From assembly GCF_048892425.1 (NCBI RefSeq), contig NZ_JBLZHU010000007.1, positions 62,001 to 126,000 of the forward strand: DNA of 64,000 nt. Direction: 5' to 3'. The position numbers and the translations under genes were made by a program. The stretch comes from Pacificispira sp002696645 (GTDB lineage Bacteria; Pseudomonadota; Alphaproteobacteria; UBA8366; Aestuariispiraceae). The notes under the pieces were generated by a model that was not told the origin of the DNA, searched no databases, and saw only the letters and a program-made list of their open reading frames with translations. Below, one piece after another: positions 7,945 to 17,505 of the stretch (its first letter is position 1; each line of letters starts with the position of its first letter).

Positions 7945-9816
7945 TCAGCGACGACCAAACAGCTTTTCAATATCAGCCAGCTTTAATTCCACATAGGTGG
8001 GCCGACCATGATTGCATTGACCGGAATGGGGGGTCGCCTCCATCTGGCGTAACAGGGCGTTCATTTCTTCCGTATTCAATCGCCGGCCGGCACGAACTGA
8101 GCCATGACAGGCCATGGTGCCACAAACATCCTCCAGTTTTTCCTTCAGCGAGAACGTGTTTCCCAACGCTTCCAGTTCGTCGGCCAGGTCGCGCACCAGG
8201 GCCTGAGCATCAACTTCACCCAACAGTGCAGGGGTTTCACGCACCGCAACGGCACCGGGACCAAAGCTTTCCAGCACCAGACCCAACTGTGCCAATTCTA
8301 CGGACCGGTCCAGCACACGATCCGCGGCCCGTTCCCCAAGCTCCACAATCTCAGGAATCAGCAATCCCTGTCGCGGGACGCCGCCTGCTGCCATTGCTGC
8401 CTTCATCTGTTCATAGACCAGCCGTTCATGGGCGGCGTGTTGATCAACGATGACGATGCCATCCTCCGTCTGGGATACAACATAGGTGGCATGCACCTGC
8501 GCCCGCGCCGCACCCAGCGGATAGGATGTTAAGGGCGGGGCCTGTGTGACCTCCCCAGTGGCAGGATCCACCTGACTGACAGTTTCATCCCGCGCGGAAG
8601 GCGCAAATCCCTCCGGCCCCTGAAACGCATAGGTCGATGCAGCAAGACCCGGCGATGGTGGGCTGGGGGGACGATAGGCATATCCACCGCCGCTGAAGCT
8701 GGCCTGGCGCGTATCAGGCAGACTCCCGGGGCGAAACGCCCCCAAAGCCGCATGGGATACAGAGGTGGAGGCACGGTGCCCGGCCTCCGCCAGGGCATGC
8801 TTGAGGGCACTGACGATCAACCCGCGCACCAGCCCCGGTTCCTGAAAACGCACTTCCGTTTTTGCCGGATGCACATTCACATCCACTGAGCGGGGTTCAC
8901 ATTCCAGAAACAGCGCCAACAAGGGATGGCGATCCCTGGCTAGAAAATCCTGATAGGCCCCGCGCACCGCACCGATCAATTGTTTGTCCCGCACCGGGCG
9001 GCCATTGACGAACAGGAATTGCATCGCCGCATTACCACGGTTCAGGGTTGGCACCCCCGCAAAGCCGGTCAGGCGAAACCCTTCGCGTTCAGCATCAATC
9101 GGCAGGGCATTTTCCTGAAATTCCCGGCCCATAATCGACCCCAGGCGCTTCAGGCGCAGGTCCAGTAATTCGCCCTGGGCCGCATTCAGGCGCAGCTTTT
9201 CGCGGCCATCTTCGGTCAGGCTGAATCCGATATCAGGATGCGCCATGGCCAGGCGGTTCAAGACGTCCTGAATTGCCCCGCTTTCCGCCCTGGCGCTGCG
9301 CAGGAATTTCAATCTTGCCGGGGTACTGAAGAAAAGATCGCGAACCTCGACAGTTGTTCCAGGGCCACCTGGGGCGGGCTTAGGGTCAAAGACGCGGCCC
9401 CCTTCAATCTCTATCCGCCAAGCCTCTTGCGCGTCGCGCGCCCGGCTGACAATGGACATGCGGCTAACGGATCCGATGGAAGGCAATGCCTCCCCCCGGA
9501 ATCCCAGGGTCGAAATATGAAACAGATCCCCATCTGGCAGCTTGGAAGTCGCGTGCCGTTCCACCGCAAGGCTGAGTTCGTCGGGGGTCATCCCGCGCCC
9601 ATTATCTGCGATCGACAACAAGGCCCGCCCGCCATCGCGAATGGTCACATCCACCCGCATTGCCCCAGCATCCAGGGCATTTTCCACCAATTCCTTCACC
9701 GCAGACGCCGGGCGTTCCACAACCTCCCCAGCGGCAATCTGGTTGACCAATGTATCAGGCAAACGGCGGATGACTGAGGTTCCTGCCACTTTGTCTTGTG
9801 ACGGCGCAGGGGTCAT
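7945..9816 (-). CDS. mutL: DNA mismatch repair protein MutL
   Basis: A 623-residue GHKL-ATPase mismatch repair factor linking MutS to strand incision. ATPase motifs are visible at the N-terminus (IAAGEVVERPASAVKELVEN and DNGRGM). The C-terminal domain carries DQHAAHERLVYE from residue 458, which fits the DQHA(X)2E(X)4E endonuclease motif, plus ACHGSVRAG and QCNHGRPT metal-site motifs. This MutL therefore should nick DNA itself, as expected in a MutH-less organism. A proline/serine-rich linker joins the domains (roughly residues 345-415). The start overlaps the stop of the upstream pgi gene (ATGA), so both are in one operon. Confidence 0.96.
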   Translation of the reverse strand: MTPAPSQDKVAGTSVIRRLPDTLVNQIAAGEVVERPASAVKELVENALDAGAMRVDVTIRDGGRALLSIADNGRGMTPDELSLAVERHATSKLPDGDLFHISTLGFRGEALPSIGSVSRMSIVSRARDAQEAWRIEIEGGRVFDPKPAPGGPGTTVEVRDLFFSTPARLKFLRSARAESGAIQDVLNRLAMAHPDIGFSLTEDGREKLRLNAAQGELLDLRLKRLGSIMGREFQENALPIDAEREGFRLTGFAGVPTLNRGNAAMQFLFVNGRPVRDKQLIGAVRGAYQDFLARDRHPLLALFLECEPRSVDVNVHPAKTEVRFQEPGLVRGLIVSALKHALAEAGHRASTSVSHAALGAFRPGSLPDTRQASFSGGGYAYRPPSPPSPGLAASTYAFQGPEGFAPSARDETVSQVDPATGEVTQAPPLTSYPLGAARAQVHATYVVSQTEDGIVIVDQHAAHERLVYEQMKAAMAAGGVPRQGLLIPEIVELGERAADRVLDRSVELAQLGLVLESFGPGAVAVRETPALLGEVDAQALVRDLADELEALGNTFSLKEKLEDVCGTMACHGSVRAGRRLNTEEMNALLRQMEATPHSGQCNHGRPTYVELKLADIEKLFGRR

Positions 9817-11186
9817 TTCGCGCCACCGCCCTGCTCTGATAGATATTTGCGGATCAGAATTTTGCCGCCCTCAACAGCGGGCTGATCGAATGGATCAACC
9901 CCCATCAAATCGGCGGCCAGGACCGTTTCCAGCATGAAATGCATCATCAGGGCCCCCATCGATCCTTCATCAATGCGCGTCATTTCAATATGGCGCACCG
10001 GGCGTCCATGACGTGCCAGGGTCTCTGCTGTCGCCCTGCGCGACGCATCCATCAGATCCCCCATCGACCGGCCTACCATATAGGCCAGCCTGGGATCATC
10101 AGCCAAAGAAGCGTCGATGCCATAGCCGTCCTGATCTTTTGGGCCCCCTAGAACCGTGAACATCTTGTCAGAAGGCCCATCCAGCCAAAGCTGTAACTGG
10201 CTGTGTTGATCGACCGGTCCTGTTGCATAGACCGGCGTTGTGCCCTGCCCGTCCTTGCCCAGGCTTTCCGCCCAAAGCTGGCGATACCAGCGCGCCAGAG
10301 AGCCAAGACGATCCGAATAGGCCAACATCACCGTCGCAGCAATATTGTGCTGACGCTGCAAACCGACACTGATGGCCGCCCCAACCGCCGCCGCACAGGC
10401 TGCAGGCGTATCAATCGACGCGAAGGCCTGATCCAATACTGCCTGTGCGCCCTGTCGAATCTCCACCGCATCTAGTCCGGAAATCAGGGTCGGCAGCATG
10501 CCAACAACGCTTAACACGGAATATCGCCCGCCCACACGAGGATCGTGATCCAGCACCGGAAGATTATAGCGCGCAGCGAGTTTCCTAAGCGGGTTATCTC
10601 CCGGTTCTGTGATTACCGTGATACAGCGCGCTAATTCGTCCGGATCCAACCGTTCCAGTACCACCGGCAGAACCGATAAGAACTGCATCATCGTTTCCGT
10701 CGTACCGCCCGACTTGGAAATCACGATGATCCCGGTGCGACGATAGTCCAGTCGCCGGATCATTCGATCCCATACGAACGGGTCCACATTGGTGATGATA
10801 TGCAAGGTGGGCGCGCTGCGGATGCGGTCAGAGTCGCCGTCTGCCATTTCATACAGGGCCCGTGATCCCAGCGAACTGCCGCCCGTTCCCAGAATCAAGA
10901 CATCATCAAAGCGCCGCTGATAATGATCGGCAATCGGCGCCAGCGCTGCCAGATCTTTGCGTGCCGATGGCAGCCGCAGGAAAGGCATCGTGTCCATCTC
11001 ATGGGCGGATCGCAGCCGCTTCAAGGCCGGGGACAACCGGCTCAGCAGATCGCCCAGAACCGCATCATCCAGACCGCGCGGGCCTATCTGATCGGCGCGG
11101 CAATCGCGGACAGTTTGACCATAGCCCAATTGGTGTGCCAGAGCCGGGTCCGTATCCAAATCAGTCGTTTTTGTATCTGTTTGCAT
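9813..11186 (-). CDS. pgi: Glucose-6-phosphate isomerase
   Basis: Interconverts glucose 6-phosphate and fructose 6-phosphate. The 457-residue protein is shorter than enterobacterial Pgi and matches the compact alphaproteobacterial form. Visible blocks are the phosphate-binding ILGTGGSSLGSRAL, VISKSGGTTETM, the active-site glutamate region QLWAESLGKDG, and the C-terminal catalytic lysine region EGGKILIRKYL. It starts 45 bases from the divergent MscS channel gene and overlaps mutL by four bases downstream. The operon pgi-mutL has no obvious functional logic. Confidence 0.93.
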   Translation of the reverse strand: MQTDTKTTDLDTDPALAHQLGYGQTVRDCRADQIGPRGLDDAVLGDLLSRLSPALKRLRSAHEMDTMPFLRLPSARKDLAALAPIADHYQRRFDDVLILGTGGSSLGSRALYEMADGDSDRIRSAPTLHIITNVDPFVWDRMIRRLDYRRTGIIVISKSGGTTETMMQFLSVLPVVLERLDPDELARCITVITEPGDNPLRKLAARYNLPVLDHDPRVGGRYSVLSVVGMLPTLISGLDAVEIRQGAQAVLDQAFASIDTPAACAAAVGAAISVGLQRQHNIAATVMLAYSDRLGSLARWYRQLWAESLGKDGQGTTPVYATGPVDQHSQLQLWLDGPSDKMFTVLGGPKDQDGYGIDASLADDPRLAYMVGRSMGDLMDASRRATAETLARHGRPVRHIEMTRIDEGSMGALMMHFMLETVLAADLMGVDPFDQPAVEGGKILIRKYLSEQGGGAK

Positions 11187-11231
11187 AGACTGTTCTTAAC
11201 GGAGCACTATGCTACAGTCCATCCCGCACAC

Positions 11232-13775
11232 ATGTCCGTCCGCAACCCGTTGAGAGTCTTGATGCCTTTTAGAATACTCGTCGCCTTTTTCCTGTTGCTG
11301 GCGGTTGCTGTTTCACCGACCGAGTCGTCGTGGGCGCAATCTTCGATCGAAACTGACTTACAGGATTTCCAAAATCAGGTCGATGACTGGAATGCGGATC
11401 TGGATGTTGCGGAACAATTGATCACCCAACCAGACCCGTCACCAGATGCTGGCGATTTCGTGAAGCGAACGGTAACGCGCGTCATTTCCCAGGCAACAGA
11501 CGCGCGCAAAGCAGCTGAACAAAAACAGGCAGAACTCCAGTCGAACCTTACCGCCCTTGGCGCCCCGCCGGATGAAAAGGACGCAGCCCCGGAGCCGGAT
11601 CCCGTCGCAAAAGAACGCGCCCGTCTGAACGAGGCCCTGTCACAGGCAAAATCCCATATCGCCCTGGCAGACCTGACCATATCCCGGGCGACAGCCTTAG
11701 AGACCAAGGTCGGCGTTGCCCAGCGCAGCCGCCTGTATGAGGAGCTTATACAGCAGGGACCGCTGCCCTATGATCCATCCACCCTGACCAAGATTCCGGG
11801 CAATATTGGACAATTCATCGCAAAAATTGGCGCAATGGCGTCGGACTGGTGGGAAACCTTTCTGCAAAAGCAACGGCAATATGGGACCGTCATACAGCCA
11901 GGCATTTTCATCCTGATTGGTGTTGGAATCGCCTGGTGGCTGCGCATCAGGGTCTTAAAGCGGTTTGGCCCCTACCCTGTAGAGCAGGAGCCCCCCTATA
12001 GCCGCCGTCTATTAGCCGCGACAGCGGATGGCGTTGCACGTGGTATCATTCCCGCTGTCATTTTGACCGTCATTATTGTGCGCACCTATACGGATGGTGG
12101 GGCGCTGAACAATGATTTTGGACTGATCCTGCGTTTGGTGGCGGAAAGCCTGTTGACGTTCGTATTGGCCACGGCCCTGCCCCATGCCGCCTTATCACCA
12201 AATGATCCTGATTGGCGGTTGACCCTGTTATCCCCAAATCAGGCAAAGCGGATTCTGGCTCTGTTGGTCCCCTTGGCATTGTTATTCTGTATTGATGAAT
12301 TCGTGACCCGCGCCGGTACTGAAATCGGCCCATTGCAAGGAATTCTAACACCTGAATTCTTTTCAACCTGGACCCTGATCTTCAATCTGGCGCAGGGTGG
12401 TCTGGCACTTGCCCTATTGCAGCGCAGTCTTTGGACCATACCGCAAACGGAAGACACGCCTGCGGACGGTCCTGTTCCCGCCGATACGTCGACAAAAGAC
12501 CAACAGGACGACCCCGACGATCCAGATGATCCAGACGACACGATTGGTCGCACAACCAAACCGTTTTGGGCTTTGGTACGGGCCATATTGATTCTGATTA
12601 CCTGTACAGGCGCCCTTGCGCCGGTCTTTGGCTATACCAATCTGGGTAACTTTCTTTTGAACAATATTCTGGGGACAGCCATTCTGGTCTCCATCCTCTA
12701 CATTTTACGAGGTTTGTTTCGCGAAGGCATCGCGCTTACCACCAGAAGCACCGTTTTTCGGCACAATCTGGCCCTGCGTCACAAAACAAGAAGCCGCCTG
12801 AAATTTTCTGCACGTTTCCTTTTGGATATCTTGATCTTTTTGGTCGGCATCAGCGTGATTGCCCCCAATTGGGGTATTTCCGAAACGGATTTACTCCGCA
12901 ATGCGCGATTTATCCTTGGGGGAATGCAGGTTGGCAGCGTCAAAATTTCGCTCGCTGATATCTTGCTGGCAATCTTTGTATTTGTAACCAGTCTGGCATT
13001 GGTCCGGGCGTTGAAACGCAGCCTGGCCGAAAAGATCCTGCCTGAAACTGAGATTGAGGAAAGCCTGCGCCATACCATTACCGCAGCAATCGGTTACATC
13101 GGGTTTATTTTTGCGACCGGGATGGCGGTTGCCGTTATTGGCGTCGACCTTACCAATATTGCCCTAATTGCCGGGGCGCTGTCGGTCGGTATCGGGTTTG
13201 GCCTTCAGAATATCGTGAATAACTTTGTATCAGGCCTGATCCTGTTGATTGAACGCCCGATTAAGATTGGCGACTGGGTGGTTGTTGGCCAAAACGAAGG
13301 TTTTGTGAAGCAAATCAACATGCGTGCGACAGAAATTGAAACCTGGCAGAAGGCCAGCGTAATTGTCCCCAACGCGGACCTATTGTCTCAATCACTAAAG
13401 AATTGGACCCATAAGGATAAAATCGGGCGAGTCGATGTACCTGTCGGGGTCGCCCTGGACAGCGACATTGATCATGTCTGCGAGGTTCTGTTGAAAATCG
13501 GGCGTGCCCATCCGCGATGCCGCAAAATTCCAGAACCCGTTGCCCTGGTTATGAATATCGGCGAAAGCCGGATCGATATGGAGTTGCGCATTTTCACCAG
13601 CGATATTCTTTGGGTTCTTTGGATATCCAGCGACCTTCACAAAGAAATCCTGCGGCGCTTCCCGAAAGAAGGGATCGTCATTCCCTATGCCCAGCGCGTT
13701 GTTCATTTGAACAACGTTATCCCCTCTGAAGCATCCCCGCCTAAACCCACGACAGAAGACCCCAATGAGGCCTAA
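11232..13775 (+). CDS. Large MscS-family mechanosensitive channel (MscK-like)
   Basis: An 847-residue channel protein of the MscS superfamily. A signal peptide ends near SSWAQ, followed by a periplasmic, partly coiled-coil domain (about residues 35-190, DUF3772-like), several transmembrane helices and the MscS pore. The pore helix and beta domain read GALSVGIGFGLQNIVNNFVSG and ERPIKIGDWVVVG, then the C-terminal alpha/beta cage. A cytoplasmic-type loop contains an acidic DDPDDPDDPDD repeat near residue 430. The frame is open upstream to 10923 but that part overlaps pgi in antisense; ATG 11232 or ATG 11262 gives a proper signal peptide. The role is release of solutes at hypo-osmotic shock. Confidence 0.88.
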   Translation: MSVRNPLRVLMPFRILVAFFLLLAVAVSPTESSWAQSSIETDLQDFQNQVDDWNADLDVAEQLITQPDPSPDAGDFVKRTVTRVISQATDARKAAEQKQAELQSNLTALGAPPDEKDAAPEPDPVAKERARLNEALSQAKSHIALADLTISRATALETKVGVAQRSRLYEELIQQGPLPYDPSTLTKIPGNIGQFIAKIGAMASDWWETFLQKQRQYGTVIQPGIFILIGVGIAWWLRIRVLKRFGPYPVEQEPPYSRRLLAATADGVARGIIPAVILTVIIVRTYTDGGALNNDFGLILRLVAESLLTFVLATALPHAALSPNDPDWRLTLLSPNQAKRILALLVPLALLFCIDEFVTRAGTEIGPLQGILTPEFFSTWTLIFNLAQGGLALALLQRSLWTIPQTEDTPADGPVPADTSTKDQQDDPDDPDDPDDTIGRTTKPFWALVRAILILITCTGALAPVFGYTNLGNFLLNNILGTAILVSILYILRGLFREGIALTTRSTVFRHNLALRHKTRSRLKFSARFLLDILIFLVGISVIAPNWGISETDLLRNARFILGGMQVGSVKISLADILLAIFVFVTSLALVRALKRSLAEKILPETEIEESLRHTITAAIGYIGFIFATGMAVAVIGVDLTNIALIAGALSVGIGFGLQNIVNNFVSGLILLIERPIKIGDWVVVGQNEGFVKQINMRATEIETWQKASVIVPNADLLSQSLKNWTHKDKIGRVDVPVGVALDSDIDHVCEVLLKIGRAHPRCRKIPEPVALVMNIGESRIDMELRIFTSDILWVLWISSDLHKEILRRFPKEGIVIPYAQRVVHLNNVIPSEASPPKPTTEDPNEA

Positions 13776-14329
13776 GCCAACATAGTTTCAACGCGATCTG
13801 ATGTTGTCACCACCTCACGCGCTTCGACGTCGCTGTAGGTTACAAAAGGCAGATCTTCCCGCTGTAGAAACAATGCACCCAGCAAGTGAGTTGTCTGTGC
13901 GTCTGTTCCCAAAGGCAAGGTCAGCCGTTGATACAGGAACGGGTTTTCGCCAGAGGCTGGGAAATAAAGTGCCTGGGAATGCGAGGGTTTTCCCAGTCTT
14001 ACTATCATATCATAGGATCGCAGCGCATTGCTAAGAACCTCATCATGCAGCACTTCTTCAATTCTTTTGCCCGTAATATCCCGACCAAAAATTTCCGCCA
14101 GGCGCGTCCCGACCAATCGAAAGCGGAACCCGCCATCATCATCGCGAATTAGGATGTACAGGCTGGGGAGTATGGGCCGGGGAACATCCAGCGGATCGAC
14201 CTCGGATCGCATTGGCATGGATCTGGACCCACGCAACCGATCCCAATAGTCAAAGAAGTCCCGAATGTATTGGCCAACCAGATTGGACCGAAACTCTTGC
14301 AGATCCAGGAGTGTCGGGGTCTCTATCAC
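13772..14329 (-). CDS. PAS_5-family PAS domain protein
   Basis: A 185-residue stand-alone PAS-fold protein of the PAS_5 (PF07310) type common in alphaproteobacteria. The core reads LYILIRDDDGGFRFRLVGTRLAE followed by the GRDITGKRIEEV turn, typical of this family. There is no output domain, so it may regulate by protein-protein contact; the ligand is unknown. The open frame reaches a TTG at 14338, but GTG 14329 has AGAGG about ten bases upstream and is preferred. Its 3' end overlaps the MscS gene by four bases, tail to tail. Confidence 0.8.
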   Translation of the reverse strand: MIETPTLLDLQEFRSNLVGQYIRDFFDYWDRLRGSRSMPMRSEVDPLDVPRPILPSLYILIRDDDGGFRFRLVGTRLAEIFGRDITGKRIEEVLHDEVLSNALRSYDMIVRLGKPSHSQALYFPASGENPFLYQRLTLPLGTDAQTTHLLGALFLQREDLPFVTYSDVEAREVVTTSDRVETMLA

Positions 14330-14364
14330 GGCGCACAAACCTCTAAAATGCTGCGATAATTCAA

Positions 14365-15510
14365 TCAGGAGACCGGCGGCTTGCGCAGAAGAAATTCGCG
14401 CCCGACCTTCACGCGGGGTTGGCCGTCATATTCCACGATATCCGCGGTGGCATAGGTTTCCGCCCAACGTTCCGGCAGATAGCTTCCGGTCCCAATGACA
14501 TTAATTGGTGTATCCGCCAGCGCCATAACCTTGCATTTCTCTGGCCCGAAGCCAGAAGAAGCGACAATCTTGACGGCTGGGAAGCCCGCATTATTCAGCG
14601 CCTCACGCATATGCCAGACAGCAGCGGCGGAAACACCCGGGCCGATCAGATGGCGCAGTTCTCCCTCGTTGCGATAGCCCCGGATAGACCGCGGCGCATT
14701 GCGATCCAGAACGGCATAGGAGTTTGCGGGGTCCAAACCTTCCAGGAAACGACCACCCGGCGTATCTATTCGCACGGAAAGCCTGCCTTCCGCTGCTATT
14801 TCAGGAAACCGATGACAGACCGCCAGGGCGTCACTGACTTCCAGCCCAAAGTAATCCACCAGAACGGTCAGGGGTTGATCAGGATGGGCTTCATGAAACA
14901 TCTCCGCCGCGCGAACGGTGGACTCGGCATAGCCGATCAAGGCATGGGGCATGGTGCCAAGGCCGGAATCCCGGCCAAAATAACGGGCTGTTGCATTGGT
15001 CGCATTCCCGATGAATCCAACTGCCGCCGACTTCCGCTTCGCACGATCCGACCCGACAGAAGCCGCATAGGCCATGATTTCCGCCATTTCCGTCCCGGCG
15101 CAATGGCGCGCATCCATCGCCAGAAAGGCAACATTGGGCAGTTCCTGACACATGGTGAAAGCATTATAGGCCGATACACAGGCCGGACCAATTTTCTGAA
15201 GGAACAGGGTTTCCAGATCACACAGGTCATGAAAAGACCCTGTGATATACATCAACGGCTCCCCCGCCCCGACCCATCGACCTTCTTCAAACAGCAGGTC
15301 GATCTTCACCATGCTGCCGCGTGCCGCAATGATGTCATTCAACCAATCAATAGCCAACCGGGGTGCAGACACGACCGGGCGGCGCATGAAGATTGCGTAT
15401 GTAACCTGGATATCGCCAAATTTGGCGACAATTTCCCGCGTGCGCAGGAAATACGCATCGGTCCAGTCTTCTATAAAGGCATCAACATCATTGGCATCAG
15501 CGGCAGTCAT
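14365..15510 (-). CDS. pncB: Nicotinate phosphoribosyltransferase
   Basis: First enzyme of the Preiss-Handler route, making nicotinate mononucleotide from nicotinate and PRPP. The 381-residue protein shows the N-terminal TDAYFLRTREI (the TDxY entry of the family), the SMVKIDLLFEEG region, and the C-terminal TPINVIGTGSYLPER segment that fits the phosphate-binding end of the barrel. It is somewhat shorter than E. coli PncB and nearer the archaeal/alphaproteobacterial subtype. The downstream PAS_5 gene follows by 35 bases on the same strand and may share the transcript. Confidence 0.85.
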   Translation of the reverse strand: MTAADANDVDAFIEDWTDAYFLRTREIVAKFGDIQVTYAIFMRRPVVSAPRLAIDWLNDIIAARGSMVKIDLLFEEGRWVGAGEPLMYITGSFHDLCDLETLFLQKIGPACVSAYNAFTMCQELPNVAFLAMDARHCAGTEMAEIMAYAASVGSDRAKRKSAAVGFIGNATNATARYFGRDSGLGTMPHALIGYAESTVRAAEMFHEAHPDQPLTVLVDYFGLEVSDALAVCHRFPEIAAEGRLSVRIDTPGGRFLEGLDPANSYAVLDRNAPRSIRGYRNEGELRHLIGPGVSAAAVWHMREALNNAGFPAVKIVASSGFGPEKCKVMALADTPINVIGTGSYLPERWAETYATADIVEYDGQPRVKVGREFLLRKPPVS

Positions 15511-15593
15511 TGTGACCCAAGCCCCCCGACAAGGATTGATCCGCTGGGCTTTTCCACTATCAGGAAACCCAGATCGAGAGAATTCTCCAGCGC

Positions 15594-16979
15594 TTATTCC
15601 GCAGCCTGCGAGGGACGTGCCCGCCCCACGCGACCGGCCTTCAATTCCTCAGCGATCAGGAACGCCAATTCCAATGCTTGCGCGCCATTCAGGCGTGGGT
15701 CGCAATGGGTGTGATACCGCGCTGACAGGTCCGCATCCGAAATCTCCTGCGCACCGCCCAAACATTCCGTGACGTCCTGGCCGGTCATTTCGAAATGCAC
15801 GCCACCGGCATGGGTACCTTCAGCCTCATGCACGTCAAAGAACTGACGAACCTCGCTCAAAATCCGATCGAACGGGCGGGTTTTAAAGCCGCTTTCAGAC
15901 TTGATGACATTGCCATGCATTGGATCACAGGACCATACGACCTTACGGCCTTCCGCCTTTACCCGGCGCACCAGAGGGGGCAGATGCTCCATAGCCTTGT
16001 CGCTGCCCATCCGCGCGATCAGGGTCAGTCGCCCCGCCTCGTTCTTCGGATTCAGCACATCGATCAAACGGATCAGTTCATCCGGGTCGCTGCTGGGGCC
16101 GCATTTCATGCCGATCGGGTTTTCAATGCCACGGCAGTATTCAACATGGGCACCATCGATCTGACGAGTGCGATCCCCGATCCAAATCATATGGGCAGAA
16201 CAGTCATACCATTTGTTGGTCAGACTATCGCGCCGGGTCAAAGCCTGTTCATACCACAGCAACAGGCCTTCATGGCTGGTGTAGAAATCCGTCTCCGCAA
16301 TGGTTGGCACCCGTTCAGAGGTCAAACCGCAGGCGGCCATGAAACTGAGCGTTTCATCCAGTCGCTCTGCCAGAGCTTTGTAACGCTCCCCCTGGGCGCT
16401 GCCAGCCACGAAATCCAGGTTCCATTGATGCACCTGATGCAGGTCTGCAAACCCGCCCTGTGCAAAGGCGCGCAGCAAATTCAAGGTGGAGGCAGACTGG
16501 TGATAGGCGCGCATCATCCGCGTCGGATCCGGTGTGCGGTCTTCTGCCGTGAAGTTCATGCCATTGACGATATCACCGCGATAGCTGGGCAGTTCCACAT
16601 CGCCAATCTTTTCCATTGGGGCAGAGCGCGGCTTTGCAAATTGACCCGCCATGCGGCCAACTTTAACCACCGGGCATGCTGCACCAAAGGTCAGTACGAC
16701 CGCCATCTGCAGCAAGACCTTAAAGGTATCGCGGATGTTGTTGGCGGAAAACTCAGCGAAGCTCTCGGCACAATCGCCGCCCTGCAACAGGAATGCCTTG
16801 CCTTCGGAGACCTCAGCCAGAGACGCTTTTAGCTTGCGTGCCTCACCCGCAAAAACCAACGGCGGGTTCGCCGCAAGTTCAGCCTCCACTGAGGTCAAAG
16901 CCGCCAAATCCGGATAGTCCGGCACCTGTTTAACAGGTTTTCCGCGCCAGCTTTCAGGACTCCAAGTACCGTTCGCCAT
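15594..16979 (-). CDS. Class II 3-deoxy-7-phosphoheptulonate synthase
   Basis: Condenses phosphoenolpyruvate and erythrose 4-phosphate as the first step of the shikimate pathway. The 461-residue sequence is the plant-like class II (AroA-II) type, with the metal-ligand Cys70 in LQGGDCAESF, the KPRSAPME block, VWSCDPMHGN, and GVHFEMTGQDVTEC. The frame opens earlier at a GTG (16988), but ATG 16979 has GGAG eight bases upstream and starts MANGTWSPESWR as in many relatives. No other aro gene is adjacent. About 315 bases separate it from the divergent lipoprotein gene. Confidence 0.95.
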   Translation of the reverse strand: MANGTWSPESWRGKPVKQVPDYPDLAALTSVEAELAANPPLVFAGEARKLKASLAEVSEGKAFLLQGGDCAESFAEFSANNIRDTFKVLLQMAVVLTFGAACPVVKVGRMAGQFAKPRSAPMEKIGDVELPSYRGDIVNGMNFTAEDRTPDPTRMMRAYHQSASTLNLLRAFAQGGFADLHQVHQWNLDFVAGSAQGERYKALAERLDETLSFMAACGLTSERVPTIAETDFYTSHEGLLLWYEQALTRRDSLTNKWYDCSAHMIWIGDRTRQIDGAHVEYCRGIENPIGMKCGPSSDPDELIRLIDVLNPKNEAGRLTLIARMGSDKAMEHLPPLVRRVKAEGRKVVWSCDPMHGNVIKSESGFKTRPFDRILSEVRQFFDVHEAEGTHAGGVHFEMTGQDVTECLGGAQEISDADLSARYHTHCDPRLNGAQALELAFLIAEELKAGRVGRARPSQAAE

Positions 16980-17294
16980 TTCATCCACTCCAAGAAATTA
17001 CCATTCTGACACCTGTCCGTTACGAGAACATTATCAGATTGTGGGGGTGTTTTACGCGCTCACACCGGGGTTTTCCACAGGTTATTGCGGACAAATTCCT
17101 ATTCCGCCAAAATAACGCAAACCGTCGATGGACTTGAAGGCGCATTCACGCTAAATCATTATGCGCTCGCGCAGCCCTATATCAAGATACTCCAGCCATT
17201 TGATAGCCTGGTACGTTCATCGTCATGGACGCCTTTATTTGCGCAAATTTATCTTCAGGTATACACCAACATTCCAACAAGGATAACCGGCACA
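16980..17294. other. Divergent intergenic region
   Basis: This 315-base gap separates the DAHP synthase start (leftward) from the small lipoprotein start (rightward), so it should hold both promoters. The reading frame of the lipoprotein is open through most of it, but the predicted residues there look like untranslated sequence. I saw a weak TTGAAG / CATTAT pair with an 18-base spacer near 17134-17163, not strong enough to call. No hairpin, repeat or RNA gene was recognised. Confidence 0.4.
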
Positions 17295-17474
17295 ATGACC
17301 AAACCTGTAATTCGCATCACGACCCTGATCGCAAGCATCAGTGCCCTTTTTCTCCTGACCGCCTGTGAACCCGAAATGGGCACACCAGAATGGTGCAAGA
17401 TGATCAAAGAAAAAGGTGTCGAGAACGTGACCGCAAAAGAAACCGCAAATTTCGCGAAAAACTGCGTCCTGTAA
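17295..17474 (+). CDS. Small DUF3012-like lipoprotein
   Basis: A 59-residue lipoprotein precursor. The signal sequence ends in the lipobox LTAC with the lipidated Cys24, and the mature part EPEMGTPEWC...AKETANFAKNC has two further cysteines (34 and 57) that could form a disulfide. The layout matches the short DUF3012 lipoprotein family of unknown function. The open frame extends 70 codons upstream, but ATG 17295 has AAGGA upstream and begins a textbook signal peptide. It would be anchored in the outer or inner membrane facing the periplasm. Confidence 0.7.
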   Translation: MTKPVIRITTLIASISALFLLTACEPEMGTPEWCKMIKEKGVENVTAKETANFAKNCVL

Positions 17475-17505
17475 AACGCAATTACTTCGTCCTTTTTGCT
17501 GACGC

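Noticed and set aside
14419..15714. Long (431-codon) plus-strand open frame over the nicotinate phosphoribosyltransferase gene
   Set aside because: It is antisense to a clearly conserved gene and its residues look like reverse-strand translation of GC-rich codons.
15795..16832. 345-codon plus-strand open frame inside the DAHP synthase gene
   Set aside because: Antisense shadow of a well conserved enzyme; no family resemblance of its own.
17085..17294. 70-codon N-terminal extension of the small lipoprotein
   Set aside because: The signal peptide and AAGGA ribosome site place the start at 17295.
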